Source: Flagellimonas aequoris
GTDB taxonomy: Bacteria; Bacteroidota; Bacteroidia; Flavobacteriales; Flavobacteriaceae
Reading direction: 5' to 3'
Length of the DNA: 64,000 bases
NCBI RefSeq assembly: GCF_003584165.1
Contig: NZ_QXFJ01000031.1
Span: forward strand, 129,214 to 193,213
In this document: piece by piece, positions 41,623 through 49,894 of the stretch
Numbering within the stretch: position 1 is the first letter of the stretch
Layout: the number at the start of each line of letters is the position of its first letter
Notes under the pieces: model-generated
Told to the model about the DNA's origin: nothing
What the model saw: only the letters and a program-made list of their open reading frames with translations
Database searches by the model: none
Made by a program: the position numbers and the translations under genes

Positions 41623-42810
41623 ATGGCAAAGGAAACTTTTGATCGTTCCAAACCCCACTTAAATATTGGTACCATTGGACACGTGGATCACGGTAAAACT
41701 ACATTGACTGCCGCTATTACAACTGTATTGGCCAACGCAGGTCTTTCTGAGATGAGAAGCTTTGATTCCATCGACAATGCACCAGAGGAAAAGGAGAGAG
41801 GTATTACTATCAATACTTCACACGTTGAGTACCAAACGGCTAACCGTCACTACGCCCACGTTGACTGTCCTGGTCACGCGGATTACGTTAAGAACATGGT
41901 TACCGGTGCTGCTCAGATGGACGGTGCCATCTTGGTTGTTGCTGCAACCGATGGTCCTATGCCACAAACACGTGAGCACATCCTTTTGGGTCGTCAGGTA
42001 GGTATTCCTCGTATCGTTGTTTTCTTGAACAAAGTTGACATGGTGGATGATGAGGAGCTTTTGGAGCTTGTTGAGATGGAAGTGAGGGAATTGCTTTCTT
42101 TCTACGAGTACGATGGTGACAACGGTCCCGTAATCGCTGGTTCTGCACTTGGTGCTTTGAACGGTGAGCAAAAATGGGTTGACACTGTAATGGAATTGAT
42201 GGAAGCTGTTGATAGCTGGATCGAACTTCCTGAAAGGGATGTTGATAAGCCTTTCTTGATGCCTATCGAAGACGTGTTCACCATTACCGGTCGTGGTACT
42301 GTTGCCACAGGTCGTATCGAAACTGGTGTTGCCAACACGGGTGACCCTGTAGAGATCATTGGTATGGGAGCTGAAAAATTGACTTCAACCATCACTGGTG
42401 TTGAGATGTTCCGTAAGATTTTGGATAGAGGTGAGGCTGGTGACAACGTTGGTCTTCTTCTAAGGGGTATCGAAAAATCCGATATCAAAAGAGGTATGGT
42501 AATCTGTAAGCCAGGTTCCGTTAAGCCACACGCTAAATTCAAAGCTGAGGTGTATATCCTTAAAAAAGAAGAAGGTGGTCGTCACACTCCATTCCACAAC
42601 AACTACCGTCCTCAGTTCTACGTACGTACAACTGACGTAACAGGAAACATCAACCTTCCTGATGGAGTTGAAATGGTTATGCCAGGTGACAACTTGACAA
42701 TCACTGTTGATTTGATCCAACCTATCGCATTGAACGTAGGTCTACGTTTCGCTATCCGTGAGGGTGGTAGAACTGTAGGTGCTGGTCAGGTTACTGAGAT
42801 TCTAGATTAA
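41623..42810 (+). CDS. tuf: Translation elongation factor Tu
   Basis: GTPase that carries aminoacyl-tRNA to the ribosome. 395 residues. GHVDHGKTTLT (P-loop), RGITINTSHVEY (switch I), DCPGHADYV (switch II), NKVDMVD (guanine specificity) are all canonical. The codon choice (GGT, CGT, AAC rich) is that of a highly expressed gene and is stronger than in neighbours. It lies between tRNA-Thr and tRNA-Trp, as in other Bacteroidota. Confidence 0.99.
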   Translation: MAKETFDRSKPHLNIGTIGHVDHGKTTLTAAITTVLANAGLSEMRSFDSIDNAPEEKERGITINTSHVEYQTANRHYAHVDCPGHADYVKNMVTGAAQMDGAILVVAATDGPMPQTREHILLGRQVGIPRIVVFLNKVDMVDDEELLELVEMEVRELLSFYEYDGDNGPVIAGSALGALNGEQKWVDTVMELMEAVDSWIELPERDVDKPFLMPIEDVFTITGRGTVATGRIETGVANTGDPVEIIGMGAEKLTSTITGVEMFRKILDRGEAGDNVGLLLRGIEKSDIKRGMVICKPGSVKPHAKFKAEVYILKKEEGGRHTPFHNNYRPQFYVRTTDVTGNINLPDGVEMVMPGDNLTITVDLIQPIALNVGLRFAIREGGRTVGAGQVTEILD

Positions 42811-42829
42811 TCATTTTACAATAAATAGT

Positions 42830-42872
42830 ACACTAAAGGGTGTCTCGGTTTACCCGGGATACCTTTCAGTGT
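42830..42872 (+). other. Long hairpin between tuf and tRNA-Trp
   Basis: The bases 42830-42848 pair with 42854-42872 (ACACTAAAGGGTGTCTCGG against its complement, one A-C mismatch and several G-U pairs), loop TTTAC. No T-run follows, so it is more likely a processing site (RNase III type) than a terminator. It would free tuf mRNA from the tRNA-Trp precursor. Confidence 0.7.
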
Positions 42873-42880
42873 AATTATAA

Positions 42881-42953
42881 ACGGGTGTAGCTCAGTTGGT
42901 AGAGCACTGGTCTCCAAAACCAGGTGTCGGGAGTTCGAGTCTCTCCTCCCGTG
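42881..42953 (+). tRNA. tRNA-Trp (anticodon CCA)
   Basis: 73 bases: acceptor ACGGGTG/CTCCCGT with a U-U mismatch at the sixth pair, anticodon loop CTCCAAA, T-arm GAGTTCGAGTCTC, discriminator G. It lies 21 bases before secE and is probably cut out of the same transcript. CCA is not encoded. Confidence 0.95.
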
Positions 42954-42974
42954 CAAGAAAATACAAGAAGAATT

Positions 42975-43163
42975 ATGATCGCTTACATAAAGGAATCATT
43001 CCAGGAATTGAAGAGCAATGTTACTTGGTTGGAAAGGGCCAAGGCATCTAATCTGATGGTCATTGTTGCAGTTTTTTCAATCTTGTTCGCATTGGTAACG
43101 TGGGGGGTGGATTCCCTCTTCAGTAAGTTGATCAGATTGTATTTTGAAAAATTAATAGGATAA
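42975..43163 (+). CDS. secE: Preprotein translocase subunit SecE
   Basis: A 62-residue single-span subunit of the SecYEG channel. MIAYIKESFQELKSNVTWL and the membrane segment LMVIVAVFSILFALVTWGV are typical of the short form. Start at ATG 42975; the frame is open 17 codons earlier but those lie in tRNA-Trp. Confidence 0.96.
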   Translation: MIAYIKESFQELKSNVTWLERAKASNLMVIVAVFSILFALVTWGVDSLFSKLIRLYFEKLIG

Positions 43164-43171
43164 CGATCGGT

Positions 43172-43723
43172 ATGTCTGAGGTTCTGGAGAAAAAATGGTA
43201 TGTGGTAAGAGCGGTCAGTGGTCAAGAGAACAAGATCAAGGGCTATATAGAGAGCGAGGTAGAACGCGCCGGATTTGGCGACTATCTTGACGAGGTTCTT
43301 GTCCCTACCGAAAAAGTTGTACAGATCAGAAACGGAAAGAAAATCAATAAAGAAAGGGTTTACTTTCCTGGATATATCATGATAAAGGCCAATTTGGGAG
43401 GTGAGATGGTACACATCATCCGATCCATTACCAATGTGATTGGCTTCTTGGGAGAAACCAAAGGAGGTGATCCCGTGCCTTTGAGAAAATCAGAGGTGAA
43501 CCGTATGTTGGGGAAAGTGGACGAGTTGGCCGTCAATACGGACAACGTGGCCATTCCATTTGTGCTGGGTGAAACGGTCAAGGTTATTGATGGACCTTTC
43601 AACGGATTCAATGGAACCGTTGAAAAAATCAATGAAGAAAAGCGTAAGCTAGAGGTTATGGTGAAAATCTTTGGAAGAAAAACACCATTGGAACTCAGCT
43701 ATATGCAAGTTGAAAAAGTATAA
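43172..43723 (+). CDS. nusG: Transcription termination/antitermination factor NusG
   Basis: Couples RNA polymerase to ribosome and Rho. 183 residues. The NGN domain starts KKWYVVRAVSGQENKIK, and the KOW domain ends FVLGETVKVIDGPFNGFNGTVEKI. Normal length. Eight bases after secE. Confidence 0.98.
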   Translation: MSEVLEKKWYVVRAVSGQENKIKGYIESEVERAGFGDYLDEVLVPTEKVVQIRNGKKINKERVYFPGYIMIKANLGGEMVHIIRSITNVIGFLGETKGGDPVPLRKSEVNRMLGKVDELAVNTDNVAIPFVLGETVKVIDGPFNGFNGTVEKINEEKRKLEVMVKIFGRKTPLELSYMQVEKV

Positions 43724-43790
43724 CAAGAGCTGTTACATATAAAAGCTGTGTTGCTTCCAATTGACACAACTTTGAATTTAATTAGAAACA

Positions 43791-44228
43791 ATGGCAAAAG
43801 AAGTAAGTAAGGTAGTTAAATTACAAGTTAGGGGAGGTGCTGCGAACCCATCGCCACCGGTTGGACCCGCCTTAGGTGCTGCCGGTGTTAACATCATGGA
43901 GTTCTGCAAGCAGTTCAATGCTCGTACGCAGGACAAACAGGGCAAGGTATTGCCTGTTGTTATCACCGTTTACATGGACAAATCTTTCGAGTTTGTCGTA
44001 AAAACACCACCTGCGGCAGTTCAATTGATGGAAGCGGCGAAGATTAAAAAAGGATCTGGCGAACCTAACAGGGTGAAAAATGGTACCGTATCATGGGACC
44101 AAGTGAAAACCATCGCAGAAGACAAAATGGCGGATTTGAACGCATTCACCATCGAGTCTGCAATGAGTATGGTAGCAGGTACTGCAAGATCTATGGGTCT
44201 TAAGGTATCGGGAACCAAACCTTTTTAA
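43791..44228 (+). CDS. rplK: 50S ribosomal protein uL11
   Basis: 145 residues binding the GTPase-associated centre of 23S rRNA. GGAANPSPPVGPALGAAGVNIMEFCKQFN is the family signature. 67 bases follow nusG; no clear terminator, so co-transcription is likely. Confidence 0.98.
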   Translation: MAKEVSKVVKLQVRGGAANPSPPVGPALGAAGVNIMEFCKQFNARTQDKQGKVLPVVITVYMDKSFEFVVKTPPAAVQLMEAAKIKKGSGEPNRVKNGTVSWDQVKTIAEDKMADLNAFTIESAMSMVAGTARSMGLKVSGTKPF

Positions 44229-44248
44229 AATCTTAAAGCAATTAGTAA

Positions 44249-44938
44249 ATGGCAAGATTGACTAAAAAGCAGAAAGAGGCCCAGGCCAAGATAGACAAGA
44301 ACAAGCTCTATTCTTTGGAAGAGGCATCAGCTTTGGTAAAAGAAATAACCAATGTAAAATTTGACGCATCGGTTGATATCGCTGTTCGTTTGGGTGTAGA
44401 TCCCAGAAAAGCGAATCAAATGGTACGTGGCGTTGTTACCCTTCCACACGGAACCGGTAAGGATGTAAAGGTTTTGGCATTGGTGACACCTGATAAAGAA
44501 GCAGAGGCCAAAGAGGCCGGTGCCGATTTTGTTGGGTTGGATGAATATTTGGATAAGATCAAAGGCGGTTGGACCGATGTTGATGTGATCATCACCATGC
44601 CAAGCGTTATGGGAAAATTGGGTCCATTGGGTAGAGTATTGGGTCCAAGGGGCTTGATGCCCAATCCAAAAACAGGTACAGTGACCATGGATGTTGCAAA
44701 AGCGGTATCCGAGGTCAAGGCAGGTAAAATCGACTTTAAGGTAGACAAGACCGGAATTGTACACGCTGCAATTGGAAAGGCTTCTTTCTCAGCCGATAAA
44801 ATCGCTGGGAACGCCAAGGAATTGATCGATACCTTGGTGAAATTGAAACCTTCAGCGGCAAAAGGTGTTTACATGAAGAGCATCCACTTGTCCAGTACCA
44901 TGAGTCCCAGTGTTCAATTAGATCCTAAAGCAGTTTAA
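44249..44938 (+). CDS. rplA: 50S ribosomal protein uL1
   Basis: 229 residues of the L1 stalk, which helps release deacylated tRNA. GPLGRVLGPRGLMPNPKTGTV and the C-terminal GVYMKSIHLSSTMSPSVQLD are canonical. In other bacteria uL1 represses its own operon by binding a stem near rplK; no such site was identified by eye. Confidence 0.98.
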   Translation: MARLTKKQKEAQAKIDKNKLYSLEEASALVKEITNVKFDASVDIAVRLGVDPRKANQMVRGVVTLPHGTGKDVKVLALVTPDKEAEAKEAGADFVGLDEYLDKIKGGWTDVDVIITMPSVMGKLGPLGRVLGPRGLMPNPKTGTVTMDVAKAVSEVKAGKIDFKVDKTGIVHAAIGKASFSADKIAGNAKELIDTLVKLKPSAAKGVYMKSIHLSSTMSPSVQLDPKAV

Positions 44939-44964
44939 TTAACTGGTAGTTCAATATTTTAACT

Positions 44965-45480
44965 ATGACAAGAGAAGAAAAAGCAATCGTAATAGAAGAT
45001 TTGACTGCACAGTTAGCTGAAAACGCCAATATTTATTTGGCCGATATTTCAGGATTGGATGCCGTTGCCACTTCTAACCTAAGAAGGGCATGTTTTAAGG
45101 CGAACATTAAACTTGCGGTCGTAAAGAACACCTTGCTTGCAAAGGCAATGGAAGCTTCTGATAAGGAGTTTGGTGAACTTTCCAGTGTGTTGAAAGGCAA
45201 TACATCTTTGATGTTGTCCGAGACAGGGAATGGCCCAGCTAAGCTTATCAAGGACTTTAGAAAAAAATCGGATAAACCTTTGTTGAAAGGAGCCTTTATC
45301 GAAGAGGCTGTCTATATCGGTGACCAAAACTTGGAAGCACTTGTGAACATCAAGTCCAAGGAAGAAGTTATCGGGGACATCATCGGATTGTTGCAATCAC
45401 CAGCCAAGAACGTTATTTCTGGTCTTAAGTCTGGTGGAGGTAAATTGGCCGGTATCCTTAAAACCTTATCTGAGAAGTAA
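44965..45480 (+). CDS. rplJ: 50S ribosomal protein uL10
   Basis: 171 residues. It anchors the L7/L12 dimers to 23S rRNA. N-terminal MTREEKAIVIEDLTAQLAEN, the LAVVKNTLLAKAME RNA-contact region and a helical C-terminus that binds bL12. Followed by rplL after 56 bases. Confidence 0.97.
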   Translation: MTREEKAIVIEDLTAQLAENANIYLADISGLDAVATSNLRRACFKANIKLAVVKNTLLAKAMEASDKEFGELSSVLKGNTSLMLSETGNGPAKLIKDFRKKSDKPLLKGAFIEEAVYIGDQNLEALVNIKSKEEVIGDIIGLLQSPAKNVISGLKSGGGKLAGILKTLSEK

Positions 45481-45536
45481 TTCGCGCACAATAAACTAAG
45501 TATATTTTTAAACATTTTTATTAAACGATAGAAAAA

Positions 45537-45917
45537 ATGGCAGATTTGAAAGATTTTGCAGAACAGTTGGTTAACCTTACCGTAAAAGAAGTAAACGAGT
45601 TGGCTGACATCCTTAAGAACGAATACGGTATCGAGCCTGCTGCTGCTGCAGTAGCTGTTGCCGCTGGCGGTGCCGCTGGTGGTGGTGAAGAAGCCGCTGA
45701 GGAAAAAACCGAATTCGACGTAATCCTTAAAGCAGCTGGTGCCTCTAAATTGGCAGTAGTTAAATTGGTTAAGGAATTGACCGGTCTTGGTCTTAAAGAG
45801 GCTAAAGACATCGTTGACAGCGCACCTAAAGCTGTTAAGGAAGGCATCTCCAAAGATGAGGCCGAAGGCATCAAAAAATCATTGGAAGAAGCAGGAGCAG
45901 AAGTTGAGCTTAAATAA
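45537..45917 (+). CDS. rplL: 50S ribosomal protein bL12
   Basis: 126 residues forming the flexible stalk that recruits translation factors. N-terminal dimer helix, an Ala/Gly-rich hinge (PAAAAVAVAAGGAAGGGEE) and C-terminal domain with KTEFDVILKAAG and LGLKEAKDIVDSAPK. Highly biased codons. Confidence 0.98.
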   Translation: MADLKDFAEQLVNLTVKEVNELADILKNEYGIEPAAAAVAVAAGGAAGGGEEAAEEKTEFDVILKAAGASKLAVVKLVKELTGLGLKEAKDIVDSAPKAVKEGISKDEAEGIKKSLEEAGAEVELK

Positions 45918-45938
45918 TAGCTTTTCCCATACAAGTTT

Positions 45939-45975
45939 GGTTAAGGTCTTTCCATTTTATGGTTAGACCTTAGCC
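45939..45975 (+). promoter_or_regulatory. rplL-rpoB intergenic hairpin (possible attenuator)
   Basis: An 11-bp stem GGTTAAGGTCT (45939-45949) with AGACCTTAGCC (45965-45975; one G-T pair), followed by TATTTTAAT, a weak T-rich run. In E. coli a partial terminator and RNase III site lie at the same place and set the level of RpoB and RpoC relative to ribosomal proteins; this may be its counterpart. Confidence 0.55.
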
Positions 45976-46045
45976 TATTTTAATAAGGAGTGTATAAAGC
46001 CGTACACAGACCCGAATAGTATTCACGTTCAAAATTTGTCCATAG

Positions 46046-49000
46046 ATGTTCACAAACACTATTGAAAGAGTTAATTTCGCATCCGCTAAGAACATACCGG
46101 AATACCCGGATTTCTTGGACATTCAGATCAAATCATTTCAAGATTTTTTCCAGCTTGAAACCAAATCTGACGAAAGAGGGAACGAAGGTCTCTACAACAC
46201 CTTCATGGAGAATTTTCCAATCACCGATACCAGAAACCAGTTTGTACTGGAATTTTTGGATTACTTCATAGATCCACCACGATATTCCATCCAAGAATGT
46301 ATCGAGCGTGGACTTACCTATAGCGTTCCATTAAAGGCACGTCTTAAACTGTACTGTACCGATCCCGAGCACGAGGATTTCGAGACCATCGTACAGGACG
46401 TATACTTGGGTACCATACCTTACATGACCCCTAGCGGGACATTCGTGATCAATGGTGCCGAAAGGGTCGTTGTTTCCCAGTTGCACAGGTCGCCCGGCGT
46501 TTTCTTTGGGCAGTCCTTCCACGCTAACGGAACAAAACTGTACTCGGCCAGGGTAATTCCTTTCAAGGGATCTTGGATCGAGTTTGCTACGGACATCAAT
46601 GGCGTTATGTACGCTTATATCGACCGTAAGAAAAAATTACCGGTAACCACCCTTTTCCGTGCCATTGGCTTTGAAAGGGACAAGGATATTCTTGAAATCT
46701 TCGACCTTTCCGAGGAAGTGAAGGTTTCCAAGGCCGGACTTAAAAAAGTATTGGGCCGTAAATTGGCCGCAAGGGTGTTGAACACATGGCATGAGGATTT
46801 CGTGGACGAGGATACCGGTGAAGTGGTTTCCATCGAGCGTAACGAGATCATCTTGGACCGTGATACCATTTTGGAGAAAGAGCATGTAGACGAGATCATT
46901 GATGCCGACGTGAAAACCATCTTGCTTCACAAGGAGAACAATGCACAGTCTGACTATGCCATCATCCACAATACCTTGCAAAAGGACCCTACCAACTCTG
47001 AAAAGGAAGCGGTAGAGCACATTTATAGACAATTGCGTAATGCCGAGCCGCCCGATGAGGAGACCGCTCGTGGTATTATCGAGAAATTGTTCTTCTCCGA
47101 TCAACGATACAGCCTTGGAGAGGTGGGCCGTTACAGGATGAACAAGAAATTGGGCTTGGATATTGGTATGGACAAAGAAGTGCTTACCAAGGAAGATATC
47201 ATCACCATCATCAAGTATTTGATTGAGTTGATCAACTCCAAAGCAGAGATCGATGATATCGACCACTTGTCCAACCGACGTGTAAGGACCGTTGGGGAAC
47301 AATTGTCCCAACAGTTTGGTGTAGGTTTGGCCCGTATGGCCCGTACCATCCGTGAGCGTATGAACGTTCGTGACAACGAAGTGTTTACCCCGATCGATTT
47401 GATCAACGCCAAGACTTTGTCTTCCGTGATCAACTCCTTCTTCGGTACCAACCAGTTGTCCCAGTTCATGGACCAGACCAACCCGTTGGCAGAGATTACA
47501 CACAAGAGAAGATTGTCTGCCCTTGGACCAGGGGGTCTTTCCCGTGAAAGAGCCGGTTTCGAGGTGCGTGACGTTCACTATACCCACTACGGAAGATTGT
47601 GTCCCATCGAGACACCTGAAGGACCTAACATTGGTTTGATTTCTTCATTGTCCGTATTTGCCAAGGTAAACCCAATGGGCTTTTTGGAAACTCCATACCG
47701 CAAGGTGGAAAATGGAGTGGTGGATACCAAAGCGTTCAGCTACTTGAGTGCAGAGGAGGAAGAAGGAATGAAGATTGCCCAGGCCAACATTCCGTTGAAA
47801 GAAGATGGAACAATAGATAGGGATAAGGTTATTGCCCGTGAGGAAGGTGACTTCCCTGTGGTAGATCCAGCGGAAGTAAACTATACGGACGTTGCACCGA
47901 ACCAGATTGCGTCCATTTCTGCATCCTTGATTCCGTTCTTGGAGCATGATGATGCGAACCGTGCCTTGATGGGATCGAACATGATGCGTCAGGCCGTTCC
48001 ATTGTTGCGTCCAGAATCCCCGATCGTAGGTACAGGTCTTGAAAGACAAGTGGCCACTGATTCAAGGGTATTGATCAATGCCGAAGGAAATGGTGTTGTG
48101 GAGTATGTGGATGCACAGAAGATTACCATCAAGTATGATAGAACCGAGGAAGAGCGCTTGGTAAGCTTCGAGGAAGATTCCAAGACCTACGAATTGGTGA
48201 AATTCAGAAAGACCAACCAAGGTACCAGTATCAACCTGAAGCCTATCGTGAGAAAAGGTGATAAGGTGAAAAAAGGACAGGTACTTTGTGAAGGATATGC
48301 TACCGAAAAAGGAGAATTGGCCTTGGGTCGAAACATGAAGGTTGCCTTCATGCCTTGGAAAGGGTACAACTTCGAGGATGCGATCGTAATCTCTGAAAAA
48401 GTGGTACGTGAAGATATCTTTACCTCCATCCACGTGGATGAGTACGCACTTGAAGTAAGGGATACCAAATTGGGTGCGGAGGAATTGACCAATGATATTC
48501 CGAACGTTTCAGAAGAAGCCACCAAGGATTTGGATGAATACGGTATGATCCGTATCGGTGCCGAAGTGAAACCTGGGGATATCTTGATCGGTAAGATCAC
48601 TCCAAAAGGGGAGTCCGATCCTACTCCGGAAGAAAAATTGTTGCGTGCCATCTTCGGTGATAAAGCCGGGGATGTGAAAGACGCTTCTTTGAAAGCTTCA
48701 CCATCTTTGAGTGGTGTGGTCATCGATAAGAAATTGTTCTCCCGTTCCATCAAGGACAAGAGAAAACGTTCCGAGGACAAAGAGGCCATCGCAAGATTGG
48801 AGATGGACTACGAAGTGAAGTTCCAACAATTGAAAGATGTGTTGATCGAAAAACTTTTCGGTTTGATCAACGGAAAAACATCGCAGGGTGTAATCAACGA
48901 TTTGGGTGAGGAAGTACTTCCAAAAGGAAAGAAATACACCATTAAAATGTTGAATGCTGTTGATGATTTCGCCCACTTGGTTGGTGGAAGCTGGACAACG

Positions 49001-49855
49001 GATGAGGATACCAATGAGTTGGTGGCCGACCTATTGCACAACTATAAGATCAAGTTGAACGATATTCAAGGTAACTTGAGAAGGGACAAATTCACGATTT
49101 CCGTGGGTGACGAACTTCCTGCAGGTATCATGAAATTGGCCAAAGTATACATCGCCAAAAAACGTAAGTTGAAGGTAGGTGATAAAATGGCCGGTCGTCA
49201 CGGTAACAAAGGTATCGTGGCCCGTATCGTTCGTCAAGAGGATATGCCGTTCTTGGAAGATGGAACCCCTGTGGATATCGTATTGAACCCGCTGGGTGTA
49301 CCTTCAAGGATGAACATCGGTCAGATCTACGAAACCGTTTTGGGTTGGGCAGGTTTGAAACTGGGCCAAAAATATGGTACCCCAATTTTTGATGGTGCTA
49401 CCTTGGACGAGATCAACGAGCTTACCGACAAAGCCGGTGTACCAAGATTTGGACATACACACCTTTATGATGGTGGAACCGGTCAACGATTTGACCAAGC
49501 TGCTACCGTTGGTGTGATCTATATGTTGAAATTGGGCCACATGGTGGATGATAAGATGCACGCACGTTCCATTGGACCATACTCATTGATCACACAACAA
49601 CCATTGGGTGGTAAGGCCCAGTTTGGTGGTCAGCGTTTTGGTGAGATGGAGGTATGGGCATTGGAAGCCTATGGCGCATCATCTACCCTAAGGGAAATCT
49701 TGACGGTGAAGTCCGACGACGTGATCGGAAGGGCCAAGACCTATGAATCCATTGTGAAAGGTGAAACAATGCCTGAACCTGGATTACCAGAATCTTTCAA
49801 CGTATTGATGCACGAGCTTAAAGGATTGGGCTTGGATATCAGACTGGAAGAATAG
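46046..49855 (+). CDS. rpoB: RNA polymerase beta subunit
   Basis: 1269 residues, the usual bacteroidete length. The rifampicin-binding cluster reads GTNQLSQFMDQTNPLAEITHKRRLSALGPGG, with the usual sensitive residues at the Gln, Asp, His and Ser positions, so there is no sign of resistance mutations. YTHYGRLCPIETPEGPNIGLI and the C-terminal FGGQRFGEMEVWALEAYGA, which contacts beta-prime, are intact. Confidence 0.99.
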   Translation: MFTNTIERVNFASAKNIPEYPDFLDIQIKSFQDFFQLETKSDERGNEGLYNTFMENFPITDTRNQFVLEFLDYFIDPPRYSIQECIERGLTYSVPLKARLKLYCTDPEHEDFETIVQDVYLGTIPYMTPSGTFVINGAERVVVSQLHRSPGVFFGQSFHANGTKLYSARVIPFKGSWIEFATDINGVMYAYIDRKKKLPVTTLFRAIGFERDKDILEIFDLSEEVKVSKAGLKKVLGRKLAARVLNTWHEDFVDEDTGEVVSIERNEIILDRDTILEKEHVDEIIDADVKTILLHKENNAQSDYAIIHNTLQKDPTNSEKEAVEHIYRQLRNAEPPDEETARGIIEKLFFSDQRYSLGEVGRYRMNKKLGLDIGMDKEVLTKEDIITIIKYLIELINSKAEIDDIDHLSNRRVRTVGEQLSQQFGVGLARMARTIRERMNVRDNEVFTPIDLINAKTLSSVINSFFGTNQLSQFMDQTNPLAEITHKRRLSALGPGGLSRERAGFEVRDVHYTHYGRLCPIETPEGPNIGLISSLSVFAKVNPMGFLETPYRKVENGVVDTKAFSYLSAEEEEGMKIAQANIPLKEDGTIDRDKVIAREEGDFPVVDPAEVNYTDVAPNQIASISASLIPFLEHDDANRALMGSNMMRQAVPLLRPESPIVGTGLERQVATDSRVLINAEGNGVVEYVDAQKITIKYDRTEEERLVSFEEDSKTYELVKFRKTNQGTSINLKPIVRKGDKVKKGQVLCEGYATEKGELALGRNMKVAFMPWKGYNFEDAIVISEKVVREDIFTSIHVDEYALEVRDTKLGAEELTNDIPNVSEEATKDLDEYGMIRIGAEVKPGDILIGKITPKGESDPTPEEKLLRAIFGDKAGDVKDASLKASPSLSGVVIDKKLFSRSIKDKRKRSEDKEAIARLEMDYEVKFQQLKDVLIEKLFGLINGKTSQGVINDLGEEVLPKGKKYTIKMLNAVDDFAHLVGGSWTTDEDTNELVADLLHNYKIKLNDIQGNLRRDKFTISVGDELPAGIMKLAKVYIAKKRKLKVGDKMAGRHGNKGIVARIVRQEDMPFLEDGTPVDIVLNPLGVPSRMNIGQIYETVLGWAGLKLGQKYGTPIFDGATLDEINELTDKAGVPRFGHTHLYDGGTGQRFDQAATVGVIYMLKLGHMVDDKMHARSIGPYSLITQQPLGGKAQFGGQRFGEMEVWALEAYGASSTLREILTVKSDDVIGRAKTYESIVKGETMPEPGLPESFNVLMHELKGLGLDIRLEE

Positions 49856-49894
49856 AACACTATATTACATTAATTATATCATCACCATATTGTT

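Noticed and set aside
42924..42974. A longer secE starting inside tRNA-Trp.
   Set aside because: The extra codons are the 3' half of the tRNA; ATG 42975 gives a normal SecE.
46615..49561. Long open frames on the opposite strand of rpoB and rpoC.
   Set aside because: They lack recognisable motifs and mirror the biased codons of strongly conserved genes, so they are shadows.
46046..49855. Possible rifampicin-resistance change in rpoB.
   Set aside because: The residues at the usual resistance positions are those of sensitive enzymes.
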